From Oikopleura dioica (lineage: Eukaryota; Chordata; Appendicularia; Copelata; Oikopleuridae): a stretch of DNA of 64,000 nt. The stretch covers positions 9,122,501 through 9,186,500 of the forward strand of contig OU015568.1 of the NCBI GenBank assembly GCA_907165135.1. The letters run 5' to 3'. The translations under genes and the position numbers were made by a program. Position 1 is the first letter of the stretch. The number at the start of each line of letters is the position of its first letter. Shown piece by piece: positions 33,530 through 44,694 of the stretch. The notes under the pieces are model-generated. The model ran no database searches, was not told where the DNA came from, and saw only the letters and a list, made by a program, of their open reading frames with translations.

Positions 33530-35755
33530 TCATGGTTTTAACCAGTTCCTAAGAGATTGCGGATCATCCAGCCCAAATTCAGGCGGAGCGAAATCGATTG
33601 GAGAATCTTGTTCGTGGAGATTTTCGAACTCGATGTCTTCGAAAAACGAGGTGCGCTTCAGTTTTCTTGCTGATGCGCGCTCTTTCGGTGCCGTTTTCAA
33701 TGCTTTTACAAGCAGTTCTTTTGCGTCTGATTCTATTGTATCGCCGTCCAGCTCGAATTCGAGTGTTTTCTTAAGATTGAGAATAGAAATTTAAAATCAG
33801 CAGATTTAAGTCATCAATTGATATGAAATAGGTCTGTTTATATTTTACCTGTTTGAGTGAGGTAGAGTCTTCAGCCTCAATCATAAGTTTCTTCTCCGTC
33901 ATTTCATAAATCAACACTCCGAAAGCCCATACATCAGCTTTAATGCCATACCTGGCGCCAGAATAAACCTCAGGCGCAATGTAGCCATGGGATCCGCAAA
34001 GCGTTGTGGTTTTGTGATCCTCAGATTGAGACAGATCTTTCGACATGTTAAAATCAGCAAGTTTTGCGTGAAGACGGCCAGTAATCAGAATGTTTCCAGG
34101 TTTAATGTCGCGATGAATTATGTAGATACCGTGGAGAAATTCAATGGCACAAATGATCTGATTTCTGTTTTCAAAATATAAATATTCTATGACCCTATCT
34201 CCTATCCAAAAATAGAGGTCTTGTTGAAATATACCTAACCTTCTGCAGAAGCTAAGAAAACTTTCCTCGGCAAGAATAAATTTCGCAGATGTGCCCGATA
34301 TGTTACCTTCGTAGAACTCTGAAAAAAGCTCAAGATTTTACTTTCTTCATTTTTTACCATAAAGATCGAGCAGACTGCCAACCTCGCAGAGTTCAAGCTC
34401 AAAGTACAAATTTTCCGTATCTTGGAAGGCCCTATAAAGCTCAACAATGTACGGCGATCCTTTAATCATCACATCCCGTTCAGCGAAAACGTCGTTGATC
34501 GCACCACTCGAAGCGACTTTCAATTTGCTCATGCACTTCACGGCCACTTTTTCGTCGTCGTCGTTGATTGCAAGTAGAACTTGTCCAAAAAACCCATTTG
34601 AAATTGCTCCTAATGCATTTTTTATAAATGCAACTCTTTTAATCTTTTATTTACCTTGAATGTTAAAATCAGTGATAGCAGTTCCAGATTCTTCTCCTTC
34701 ATCACTTAATATTACTTAAAAAACACTTTCAATCTTCTGTCCCATACTCATCCATTTCTTCCCAGATCTGTTCAAGTTTTTCCTTTGAATATCCAACAGG
34801 AATATTATAAAACACCGACTCGGTTTTTCCCAACAATCTAAACCACCCATCCGCCGGATTTTTCATCAGCTCATTTCCTGAAATCGAGAATCCGCCAATA
34901 AGATCATCATCCGAAAACCCATCCCAATCATACACTTCAATAAGCACTCGACAAGCTGTATCAGCGGTGTCAAGGAAAACGGTCAGTTTTTCATTCCAGT
35001 TCGGGTTGAGCGTTTTCTTCCTTGTTCGCGTTTTTGAACCATCTGACCAACCACTCCCTCGATGGTAGGAGGATATTTTTACGTAAGGATCCGATTTTCC
35101 ATTCACGTCCATTGCGGTGATGTGTTTTGCTTCATGAACATGTACTGTCAATCTACTGTCGTCGAAATAAGTCTGAAAGAACATTGATGCTCGATGTTTT
35201 TATGCAACATTTATTTTCACCGTAATACGCAATGTTCCCCGTAATTGATCACCAGCCATGCCGCAAGTAGAAGGAATGAAATTCAAGCAATCTTTGTGCG
35301 CCCTGATGCCACAGTGCGCGCAATGAAAGACTTTATTTTCATACATAACCCCGCACTGATCGCATTGCGCCGGGTTCTTAACGACGCGCTCTCGGTACTC
35401 GTGAACAGTTGAGCCCTCGGCGGCGCGCCCATGATCGACGCCTGGGCAGTCGAAGATTATCTGCGCGAAAAAGGTTGAACAACAATGCTTTTAGTCACAT
35501 GGCGCAATATAAGCGGCTTGACCTTTTTGCCTGGGAGATGCAGGATTTATGAATAAGCACGTTGCATGCTCGGCAACGGAACGCATCGTTGCCGAAAATG
35601 TAATCGTCGCAGTAGTCGCAGAAGATCGGAAGTTTGAGCATCGTTTCGTTACATTCATGCCCCCGGACGGAGCGAACATCGCGCTTTCGTATCTTATCTC
35701 TGCTATATTTTTGGGATGATTGTTTAAATTTCACGTTTCTCTCTCTTTTTTTTTG
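33530..35755 (-). CDS. Conventional-type protein kinase C (C1-C1-C2-kinase), derived
   Basis: Eight exons on minus give the classical PKC order: C1A (about 35740-35531), C1B (35460-35221), C2 (35172-34748), linker (34704-34655) and kinase (34609-33530). C1A's H-x12-C-x2-C…C-x7-C spacing is restored only if the first intron is GC-AG (CAG|GCAAAA, 35530-35461). C2 keeps its calcium-binding Asp loops (MDVNGKSDPY and YDWDGFSDDD). The kinase has a Gly loop (GAISNGFFGQV), VAVKCM, HRDIKPGNIL and GSHGYIAPE, but DFN in place of DFG. After the C-lobe it stops without the long AGC tail carrying turn and hydrophobic motifs. It should respond to diacylglycerol and calcium at membranes. Activity and regulation are probably altered. 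The N-terminus is unresolved; MGRRYQMKRRGIAS upstream (near 35817) could be a pseudosubstrate-like first exon. Confidence 0.85.
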
Positions 35756-36129
35756 TTAAAACAGTTTATTGCTAGCTTGCAATCCCTCTCCTTTTCATCT
35801 GATACCTCCTTCCCATGGCAAGTGCTTTTCTACTAAGACCCATTTGAGCAAATCTGTTTCTATGAATTTTAAACTCTTGCACTTCTATAATTCAGGTTCG
35901 CCCGCACAGTTTGTAGAAATATTGTTTTATTGCGAATCTTGATTCTTGCGCAGAATATGTTTCACACACAATCATGTTAGTCGTGTGTATGATCGAGTAT
36001 TTATGTTGATTATTATGTACAGTAAGATGTATAAAAGATGTACAGGCGATTCAATTTTCAAGTTTCAGTTTTTGAATATTCATATTGTTCTTGAAGTGAA
36101 TATGAATTCCGTTGGATGAGAAGAGTACT

Positions 36130-39100
36130 TTAGCAGTCTGATAAACTCTTGGCACCAGCTACTGTAGATTCACTACCAGCTGGACACTGCCTACAATTGG
36201 TCTGGCCTTCTTTTGGATTGAACTTTCCAGCAGGACATTGAAGACACTGCGAGCTTTTCTGATAAGTTCCAGCGGGACACGCCACTAGATTAAAGAAAGC
36301 ATAAAGAGAAAGTGCTAATGAGTTTTAAATTTTACCGCAAATCTCTTCGCCATCATGAATTCTCTTCACTTCTCCATTTAGGCAGCGGTCTTCTTTTACT
36401 GTATCGTCGGCGATTTCTGCGAGCTGTAGTCTCGCCAGAAGATGTTCTTTGCCACGTTTGTGAGATCGGAGGTCGAGAAGGGTTGAGTTCATTGCTTTGA
36501 AATGGTTTCTGAGAAAGGCGGGGAGGTTGAAAGTTGTTGAAGAAGATGCTGAATAGAAGTGTAATATGTACGTAAGTATCTTCGAATTTTACCTTGTTGA
36601 GAGAACTGCAAAAGTCTAAGTTCGACGAATACACTAGAATTGTCAATTGAACGCCTTGATCTATCTTTGCGATTTTGTTTTCTTCGCTCTTGTCGTCTCG
36701 ATTTTCTGTTGGCCTTCTTTTTCTGGCGGCGAAATTCCTCTTTGGAGAGCAAAGTTCGAGAGGGCGCTTCTTAAAATTGGAGATGCTTGTTTAGGTTGAC
36801 GAGAGTTTGTTTCTAGTACCTGGTTCTAGATTCCCGAAGCCGGACGATCGTGCGGAGATGAGCGTCGACACCGGCCTTTGATCTTCGACTTGAGCCGTCT
36901 TGAGCACTTCCTCCTTCCTTCCGCAGCGCATTCGGACGCGGGTAAAGAAGCTAAATCCACGGAATTAATCTCGCAAAGAAACCTTGCGTGTTTACACCCT
37001 TTCTTCACGTTTTAAATTGAACTATGCACGAATTAAGATCTGCTTACTCGAACCCAGGAAGCACAGGTTCGCCATGGAGCAAGGCAAGAATTCCATCTGT
37101 TGTTTGTTTGAGGCTCTGTTGTTTGAACGCTTGTTTGAGCTCGTGAAGATTCTCCTCGCAATTATCTCCATCCTCCAACTTGTACTCCATGTAAATGTCA
37201 GAGCGTTGTCCCTTCGTGGAATGTTTGCGAGTGCAGTCCGGCCAATCGAGCGATCTCCCTGGAGGATTTGTGAAGACGACCCCGGAAGGATGGCTAGAAA
37301 ATACACGTTGACTGATGAATTACTAAAATATTGCTTTGAAAATGCAATTTTAAAATATATTTTCAATAATTAGCAACAGAGATGTAGGAATAGCTTCTTT
37401 TCTCCATATTGAATACAGTGAATGAGATAATTGCTGACTCAATTTTAAAGAAAAAAATAAATATTGGTTGAGCTTACCAAAAATACTTGTGCGCTGGTTT
37501 TTCGACAAAATCGTGGCCTGGATTGCACGTTACGCTGCATGCGATGGAAGTTGTCTGACGATGTCGCTGGCATGTGAGTTGCCCGTTGCGCGGCGCTTCC
37601 CGCTTCATCAATTTCTGGCAAGTTTCGTTTTCCGCAGCTGAGTTTGCTTCAACAGCATCGGCCCATGGGTCAGCAACCGGTTCTTCTTCATCAATTATAT
37701 TCGCGCTAATGAGCGAGGAGGTAAAAGTACGGGATGGAAAGCGACCGCCAAATCGATCTTGAAAGGAGAAGGCTCCGGCGTCATCAGCGGTCATTTCGTC
37801 TGAAAAATCAGCTTCCTCGCGACAGCACTGTCCAAACCAACCCGCGTCGCAGGTGCATCCTAAACCATTTCAAACATTAGAACATCTTCAATCAATGGAA
37901 TCTTGCCTTCTCCGTCCCAGACGCCGTACACGCCACAATCTGGATTGCATGTCTCCTCCTGCTCAGGACGACCAGAGCAGGATCCTCCGCAACTTGCTTC
38001 TGTTACTTTTAGGAGTTAACTTGAGGTTACTTGATTTTTTTCATTAAACAAAGTGGATTCTAACCAGCAATCTGGCATTTCTATTTAAACTCTCATAATG
38101 CGACGTTCAAAGTCGCGGCCTCTATATCCGATCAATTTGCATCAGCGATGACTGGTGATCGCGCCGATTAGCATAATCACAAATTCTAATAACTCCGTTC
38201 CTTTCTCCCGCTTGCGGGTTCGAGAGCCACCGTGGCATCCGGCGCTGCATTCGCTCCACTCGCCCCAGGCAGACCATTCGCAATCGACGGCGCAGCACGA
38301 ATCTGAACCGCAGTCCTCGACTTCATAATCCTTACCTGGGCATTCATCGATATTCCTTGGCTTGAACAGTTCTTTTCTTTCTCGATGACGGATTCCTTTC
38401 TCCCCACATGTGGAAGAACAACTAGACCAGTTTGACCACTCCGACCAGTGACAGATAGAGGTCAAGGGGCAGCAGAATTTGATGATGTAGTCGTCGCAAT
38501 TACTGTCATTTGGATAGCAGCGCACACCCATCGTTGGTCCTTCATATTCAACAAAGAGTCCAGGAACATTCTCGATGTCGATAGAAGATCGTGTGCTGGC
38601 CAAACCGACCTAAAAACAAAAATCAGTCTTCGTGTGAACGAAAATTCATGCTTTAGAAAAGAAAATTATAGCAGCAAGGAAACAAACCTTGAATCCGATC
38701 GGCGCGTGGCATAATCTTTTAGATTCAAGCCTTGCTCGATCGAGCGTTTCAAGATCGCCGCGGCGCAGCTCGCCGGTCAACGTGACTGGATCATCTGTGT
38801 TGAACCATTTCGTCCAGTCGCCTCCGAGACACATTTCCGCGCACGTCAAATGGGCACTTGGAGCTGCGATGGTTGTGATGTCGATTTCGCCGCTCAGGGG
38901 GTTGACGCAGAAGCATTTGGAAGAATCACATTGCTTCGGCTCCCAGAGGCCGTCGGGGCGACATTTTGAAGGGTAGTCTTTTTTGCGGAATTTAGAGTTG
39001 ACGAGTTAAAACTCAATTTTTATAGCTAAGTTTAGTATGAACAACTCAGTATTAAATTGAGCCTCTTTATAGAGGAGGTGTTGATAACCATTTCAGACAA

Positions 39101-39290
39101 CCTATTTCAGATAAATCGAAAAACGCTGAAAAATTAAATCTATTTGTACAATTTGTCGAAGTACCGACTTATGGTATTCCATTCCTGTGGAATTCTTGCC
39201 CTCCTCGCATGGTCTATCAATCGCTGCTAGTCGTGCTGGATTGAACTTGCTCGATAACCGACTAGCTTCTGACAAACCAAGGCCTGAAAA
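36130..39290 (-). CDS. Secreted mosaic protein: thyroglobulin-1, WxxW, TSP1 repeats, CCP-like, GCC2/GCC3
   Basis: Reading minus from 39290, the first part is a thyroglobulin type-1 domain split by an intron (PCEEGKNSTG … CRPDGLWEPKQCDSSKCFCV). A WxxW domain follows (DWTKWFNTDDPVT to KFCCP, about 38840-38470), and then two thrombospondin type-1 repeats (WSEWSNWSSCSSTCG and WSAWGEWSECSAGC, about 38460-38190). Next are a third Cys-rich TSP-like end with an EGF-like segment (CTCDAGWFGQCC), an acidic linker and a CCP/sushi-like region (about 37650-37030). Two basic Arg/Lys-rich stretches include a furin-like RSRR. The protein ends in a GCC2/GCC3-type repeat (CPAGTYQKSSQCLQCPAG), with TAA at 36130-36132. 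All parts are extracellular and disulfide-rich. The 5' end and signal peptide were not found. A matrix or adhesion role is inferred. Confidence 0.7.
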
Positions 39291-41984
39291 TCACAAATTA
39301 GTTAGTTAGTGATTTAATCAGTCCTAGAACGTAGAGGAAGACACGTCTTCTTACGTGAATTCTAGCGCCGCTTAAAATTTTAATTTTTCTTTTACATTTT
39401 TGGCATTTTTATGACACGATTAAAATTTTCAACATTTTTGAAGCGATTTGGATCGCATTAGAAAGTGGGTTAAAATTAATAAGAAATTCCAAAAAAGAGT
39501 GAGTCTGAACTTGGAGGGTGGGACTGAACTCGGGGATTAGAGGGCTTTCAAGGGGACGAGCGCTTGTTTGGAAGACGCGAAAGGCGAAATGCCCGACGTC
39601 AACGTTGTCACAAGAACCAACAACGTTTTTCGTCTTTCTTTTCTTTGCGCAGCTGCGAGAAAGTTTTGTTCCATAACTTTCATCCCTTTGTTTACTCAGT
39701 CTTCCAGAGATATGAAATAAATAAAATAATTTTGTTCTGTTCTTATCAGAAAACTAAACAAGCTAGAATAACGAATTTTGAAGTCTAAAAAGATCGATTC
39801 AACAAAAATGAAAACGATGAGTCAGAAAAAGAAATTGAAAAAAAAGGAGCTATAAAATTTTCAAAATTTCAAAAACGGGGCTGTCTCTCTCTCGAATTTC
39901 ACGCATTTTAGAATTCTGCCTTTGTTCTACTAGTACACGCTGCGCTAGAAAGGGCAAGCCCAGCCAGTTCGGACGCGCTAAAGGCCACTTTCTCAGTCAG
40001 CTTACGTCGTGGACCCTGTTTATCGCAAATTAGAAAAAAGAAAGAAGCAGATCAGCAGATTCTCCTACTTCTCTAACTCATTTTTTGCTAATTACTGTGA
40101 TCATTAGAGTCAGCGGAATAATGATTTTGGAAGGCCACGTAATTGACCTCTGTTTAGCATAGAAATGAGAGGCACGTTGAAGCTCGAAAATTTTAGGGGC
40201 TGAACTTTTGAGTCAAACTAAAAATGAGAGTAAAGCAAAAGTAGGGTTTTGAATTTTCTTTTGGGATAATAAAATAAGGGCGTCACTACGTTAACTCCGC
40301 AGAAAAGTCCCTTTGTAAATCGGGCTTATCGATGCTTATCCCCTTAAAAATGAAGCTCCATAGATTCCAAAATAATCCCAAAAACCCTGGCTTACGTTTC
40401 GCCTAAATCCGTATTTCTGAATTTACCCAGGATTAGCGACCCAGTTGTACAAATCTACGTGCACAATAATAGACTGCCGGATATACCCAGTTAGAGTCGT
40501 CTCTAAAGGGAAATCTGCCTTCCAAAATGAGTCGAAGACAGAACCCAGTCATCGAGCGCTCAGAAGGGATCAGTACTCGTTTCAGAAGGCGGTTTCGAGT
40601 TTCGCTTTTTTTGCGACAGACGATCCGCTCTCGCCGCATGCACCGTCATTTCAGAACACGGCGAATTATTTCGAAATAATTTCGAATTGCGATTTGCGCT
40701 AATCTGAAAATCTGAAAGTGGCGCTGCTAATTGCCGCTTCACATCAGAAAGTGTAATTTGCAGAGGATCATCCGGGTTCAAACAAACGGATAAAGCGCGG
40801 ATTTATGCGGCTCTAAAATTTGGCCATATTCGGAGTGGAAATTCTTAAGGGGATCACTTCGTATTGCAATGTGAAAGAAAAACCTTTTTGAAATACCCTG
40901 AAAATGAGACATGATTAATTCTAAACTGGTCAATCCAACGGGTCAATTGATATTTACTCAAAATATAGTTCTTGAGGTATCTTGAGTTAGTAGAAATATT
41001 CAATTTTTGTTCATCAAAAGTTTGGCTAAGCGGGAAATTTCTTATCTAAAAATAAAAATAAAGTTGATAACGGCGAAATTTATCGAAGATCGTGGCCTAT
41101 TTTTACTTTTTTTATGCTGCATTTTATTATTTTTGTAAAAAAATTTGAAGAATAAAATGGCTTGAATAACTTACCAAGTAGAAAAGTCTCCACATTGACC
41201 ATGACAAGATTTATTTTGTTGTTTCTCTGTTCCACGAATTCCAAAAGCCAGATTCAAGGATATGTTTCTCTTTCAGAATTTGAAGATTCACGAAAAAATC
41301 GGTACTATCCTTGTGAAAAACATCGGACAGTCGAGCGCGCGCCGCTCTGGAGCGCCACCTGAGCTGTCATGATCCGCCAGATTTGATAGAAAGATCAGTA
41401 TTAAAAGCTAGGCGGCTTTGACTGAGTCGAATTGCTTTGCTGGATAATTTCTAATGATGAAATTGAACTTAGATATACATTTGCTAAGCTTGTTTGTATG
41501 AATATTATTTTCTAACAGTACAGCATTTTGGGGGCAAATTATAAAGATTGCTGGAGCTATTTTAAAAGCAAAAGATTCAAGTCGAACTGGTAAAAAGGCC
41601 AAAAAATCACTGGGATTCCTTGATAGAAGACGTGATTGAATTTGTACTAAGCAAGATTAAACCTGCTGAGTTGAGCTCAACGGCAGTGTTGGCCTTTCGT
41701 CTGATCTCAATCGGATCGAATTCAATTTTGAGCCCTTTTACGCAACTTTTTCGCCTTCCTTCCTTTTCCTTGAGTCATTTTTGAAACAAAATCAACTTTT
41801 AAAAATTAAAGCAATCCGACGAATTCCAGGAAAGGTCAACATTTTCCAAGAAAAAACAAAATAACCTCTAGAATTATGTAACATATTGTTGATAACACAG
41901 ATTAATTTAGTTTACAGGAATTCGTCTTTGTTTCCAGGTACCAAAACTACGGCAAAATTAAAAATTAAAACAGAAATTTAAAGG
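39291..41984. other. Intergenic or 5' region without a recognised gene
   Basis: The missing first exon of the minus-strand mosaic protein should lie here but was not identified. Short open frames exist (40781-40560 on minus, and an ATG at 41201 on + with a hydrophobic start, MTRFILLFLC), none with a family match. AT-rich DNA with A-tracts dominates. Confidence 0.35.
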
Positions 41985-43349
41985 ATGATTGGTTTTCGGC
42001 CAAACTGGAATGAGACCATTCCTCAATACTGGATCGACAAGGGACTTACTAAAGAGGTGATGCTACAATGGTACACAAATTTGTCAATACGTAATCTGGC
42101 GCAAGTACTTTCAAATTATTTTTACCGGTTTTTAGTGGTAATTACTCTTCAAATCCTTGCCCTTTCAAATTATGCATTCACTTGGTGGGTGCGTAAAAAC
42201 ATCGACCCCTTGAAACTTATCGGAGAAAAGCCCCTCACGAAACTGGAGAAATATGCGCAAGCTTGTAAACTCGGCCAAGAACCTGCGATGAATTTTATTT
42301 CCTCAACTCTCGTCACCAATGACAGAACATACATCATCATTCGAATCATTCTGGCTCTTTGGTCATCGGCGCTAACTCTTGTCACTATAAAATGGGAAGG
42401 AATACGAGCACTTTTCAGTGGATCCTACTATCCGATCGGTGAGTCTCTTCGTTCTGTCAAAGGATATTTGAAATTTCTTAGCCGTGTGTATGACAATTTA
42501 CGTCAACTTCAATCGAGAACTCATCATTGATGGATTTGGAGGCAAAGTTCAGTTTGTCAACAAACTTCTGTCGTTATTATTCAACTGTCAGGTAAAATGT
42601 TGCAAATGGCATCCTTGCAAATGATGGCACTCGACAATATGTTTAAAATTCAGACTCCGATGAGGCTTTTTGTTGCGCTTACGTGGTGGACACAATGGTT
42701 CGGACTTGGATACCGCTACAGAGACATGTCTCGGCCGTTTCCGATTCCGAGGTGGGTGCTCTTCAACAAAGAATTCGCTCCCATCCTCTTCATGCTTGTT
42801 GAATTGCTTTGGTTTGATACAATGGGTAATTTACTCGATAATACTGTAAATTAGGAGCTGATTTTAGTTACTTACTTGGGAGTTTGGGGACCAACCTTTG
42901 TCGGGAATTTCGTTGTATTTCAAATACAGTATTTGGAATGCTCAATGACGTCGTTGTAGAACCTCCTCAAGCTTTAGGGTAAGCATCAACATTATGAAAG
43001 AATAAACACAGAAAATTAAAGTGCACCAATTGAACGAGCTGCCAGAACTTTGCTTCAGTTCTATTGTTTTGCCTTTGGAATGCCATTGATTCAGATGACC
43101 CTTGCTACTTTCTGTATGTTGAAAGTGTGGATATTCAAGAAGATTCCGATACTGGGAGAACGACTCGTTCATCGACAGAAATGCGTCACTAACTTCAGAA
43201 AACGACAAGCTTTCAATGCAAATTTTCAAACCGGAGGAAAACGAAGAAATAGTGCAGTCAAAAGTGTTTTCCAAAATCTTGGTCGAGCCTCAATGAAGAA
43301 ATCTGTCATTGCTCGAAGAACCAAAATCAGCATTAGTTCAGATTTGTGA
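41985..43349 (+). CDS. Orphan multi-pass membrane protein
   Basis: Exons 41985-42438, 42482-42591, 42654-42825, 42855-42978 and 43022-43349 join in frame to about 395 aa. Hydrophobic helices lie near residues 48-66 (FLVVITLQILALSNYAFTW), 115-132, 150-165, 215-235 and in the last exon (LLQFYCFAFGMPLIQMTLA). The N-terminus has a glycosylation sequon (NWNETIP). The C-terminal tail is strongly basic with possible phosphosites (KRRNSAVKS and RRTKISISS), suggesting it faces the cytosol. Intron 3 is only 29 bp (GTAATT…TTAG). I do not recognise the family; it does not show the signatures of bestrophins, tetraspanins or GPCRs. Confidence 0.6.
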
Positions 43350-43619
43350 AACATATTTTCAATAAACAAACATTTTGACCTTACTTCTGTGTATTAAAAA
43401 TTGTTTATTGTGTCTTGTCAAAAGTACTTATTAACAATACTTACCCACAAAGACCAAAGAGGAGCCGTAACTTTCAAAGTGATTTTGCCGCGAGCGAAAG
43501 CCTGAAATAATGTCAGCTGGTCATCAGTTTCCCTTCGCGGAATAGGCGCTTTGACCTGATTGTTCACCTGGGTTGACCTGATTGCCACCAGTTGACTCTG
43601 GCGCCCTTTTCTGCCCATC

Positions 43620-43627
43620 TATATAAG
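43620..43627 (+). promoter_or_regulatory. TATA box of the PIM-like kinase gene
   Basis: TATATAAG lies 66 bp before the ATG at 43686 but only 21 bp before the ATG at 43641. Transcription normally starts about 30 bp downstream of a TATA box. The upstream ATG would then not be in the mRNA, so 43686 is the likely start. Confidence 0.6.
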
Positions 43628-43685
43628 CAATCTCCTGTCTATGGGACTTATCACAAAAACAAAACACAAAGCAAAAAGATTAAAA

Positions 43686-44531
43686 ATGTCTCAACACTCT
43701 ATCGAATCCGGATACACTTCCGAAGAAGAAACTTTCACTTTCAACAAATCTGAAATCATCGCTGCCGATGCTAAACGATTTTCGAAAAGCTTCACCATCG
43801 AAGAAGAAATCATCAAATCCGCCAATGGCATCGTCTACTCCGGTTTCGACCTTTCCACTGGCGAAGCTGTCATCATCAAGCAAATTCCAAAGACCTGCGT
43901 CTCCGAATACATCTCCATGGACGGTCGTCAAGTTCCTTCCGAAATCTACTTTCAGTTCAAAGCCGCCGAAGCTTCCGAAGCCGTCGTCCAGCCAATCGAC
44001 TTCTTCGAGCGAAAATCGTCCTTCGTCCTCGTCATGGAAAAGGTCGACAACGTCACTGACCTCTTCGACTTCGTCCGTCAACACGGTGCTCTTTCCGAAG
44101 AAGCGGCTCTCTTCATCTTCAAACAAGTTCTCGAAGCCGTCGACGAAATGAAAAGCGCAGGTATCTCCCACCGTGATATCAAGGACGAGAACATCCTCAT
44201 CGATCCTGAAACTCTTCAAATCTTCATCATCGATTTCGGCTGCGCTTCCGTCATCAGTGATTCCTCCACTCCTCGAGGAACTCCCGACTACTGGGCACCA
44301 GAAATCTTCACTAATGGTGTTTCTTCAACCGAATCAGCTGACTCCTGGGCGCTAGGAGCTCTTCTCTACGTTTTGCTCACCGGAACATGGAAATTCGAAA
44401 ACAACCGAGTCATTCGAAATTTCATCGCTGAAAAACATCTTCGAAAAGAAATGCGATCAATCTTCGACGAAATCTTCCATCCTTCCCCTGAAAAGCGACT
44501 TTCTCTCTCTGACATGATTTCCCTGTTTTAA
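43686..44531 (+). CDS. Intronless PIM-like serine/threonine kinase
   Basis: A single exon of about 281 aa (MSQHSIESGYTSEEE…) encodes a compact kinase domain. It has the VAIK-type Lys (AVIIKQIPK), a C-helix Glu (SEIYFQFKA), the catalytic loop HRDIKDENILID, FIIDFGCA and RGTPDYWAPE. The HRDIKDENILID plus DFGCA pair, the small size and the lack of extra domains resemble the PIM family, which phosphorylates basic substrates and needs no activation-loop phosphorylation. An in-frame ATG at 43641 would add 15 basic residues, but the TATA position argues against it. Absence of introns suggests origin by retroposition. Codons ending in C are common, unlike the AT-rich neighbours, which points to high expression. 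Confidence 0.8.
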   Translation: MSQHSIESGYTSEEETFTFNKSEIIAADAKRFSKSFTIEEEIIKSANGIVYSGFDLSTGEAVIIKQIPKTCVSEYISMDGRQVPSEIYFQFKAAEASEAVVQPIDFFERKSSFVLVMEKVDNVTDLFDFVRQHGALSEEAALFIFKQVLEAVDEMKSAGISHRDIKDENILIDPETLQIFIIDFGCASVISDSSTPRGTPDYWAPEIFTNGVSSTESADSWALGALLYVLLTGTWKFENNRVIRNFIAEKHLRKEMRSIFDEIFHPSPEKRLSLSDMISLF

Positions 44532-44694
44532 CTTGACTGTTTACTATTGCTCTGTTCATCTTTTCCAAAAAGTTCAATACAAACAACACTTTCATAATTC
44601 TCCACATATTTTTTAATATTGATAGGGTGCCAAATCACACCTACCGATACCAATTTTAACTTTGACTTTGCTAGAGTAAGCTAGTAGTTTTGTC

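Noticed and set aside
35734-35736. Apparent start codon of PKC at the first open block
   Set aside because: The codon is GTG. Animal genes do not normally start there, so the N-terminus must lie in an upstream exon.
41201-41362. Small plus-strand ORF with hydrophobic start (MTRFILLFLC…)
   Set aside because: Fifty-four codons, no promoter or splice support, and composition typical of AT-rich intergenic DNA.
43680-44219. Minus-strand ORF opposite the PIM-like kinase
   Set aside because: Shadow of a strongly codon-biased gene; its sequence is Asp/Glu/Phe-rich antisense noise.
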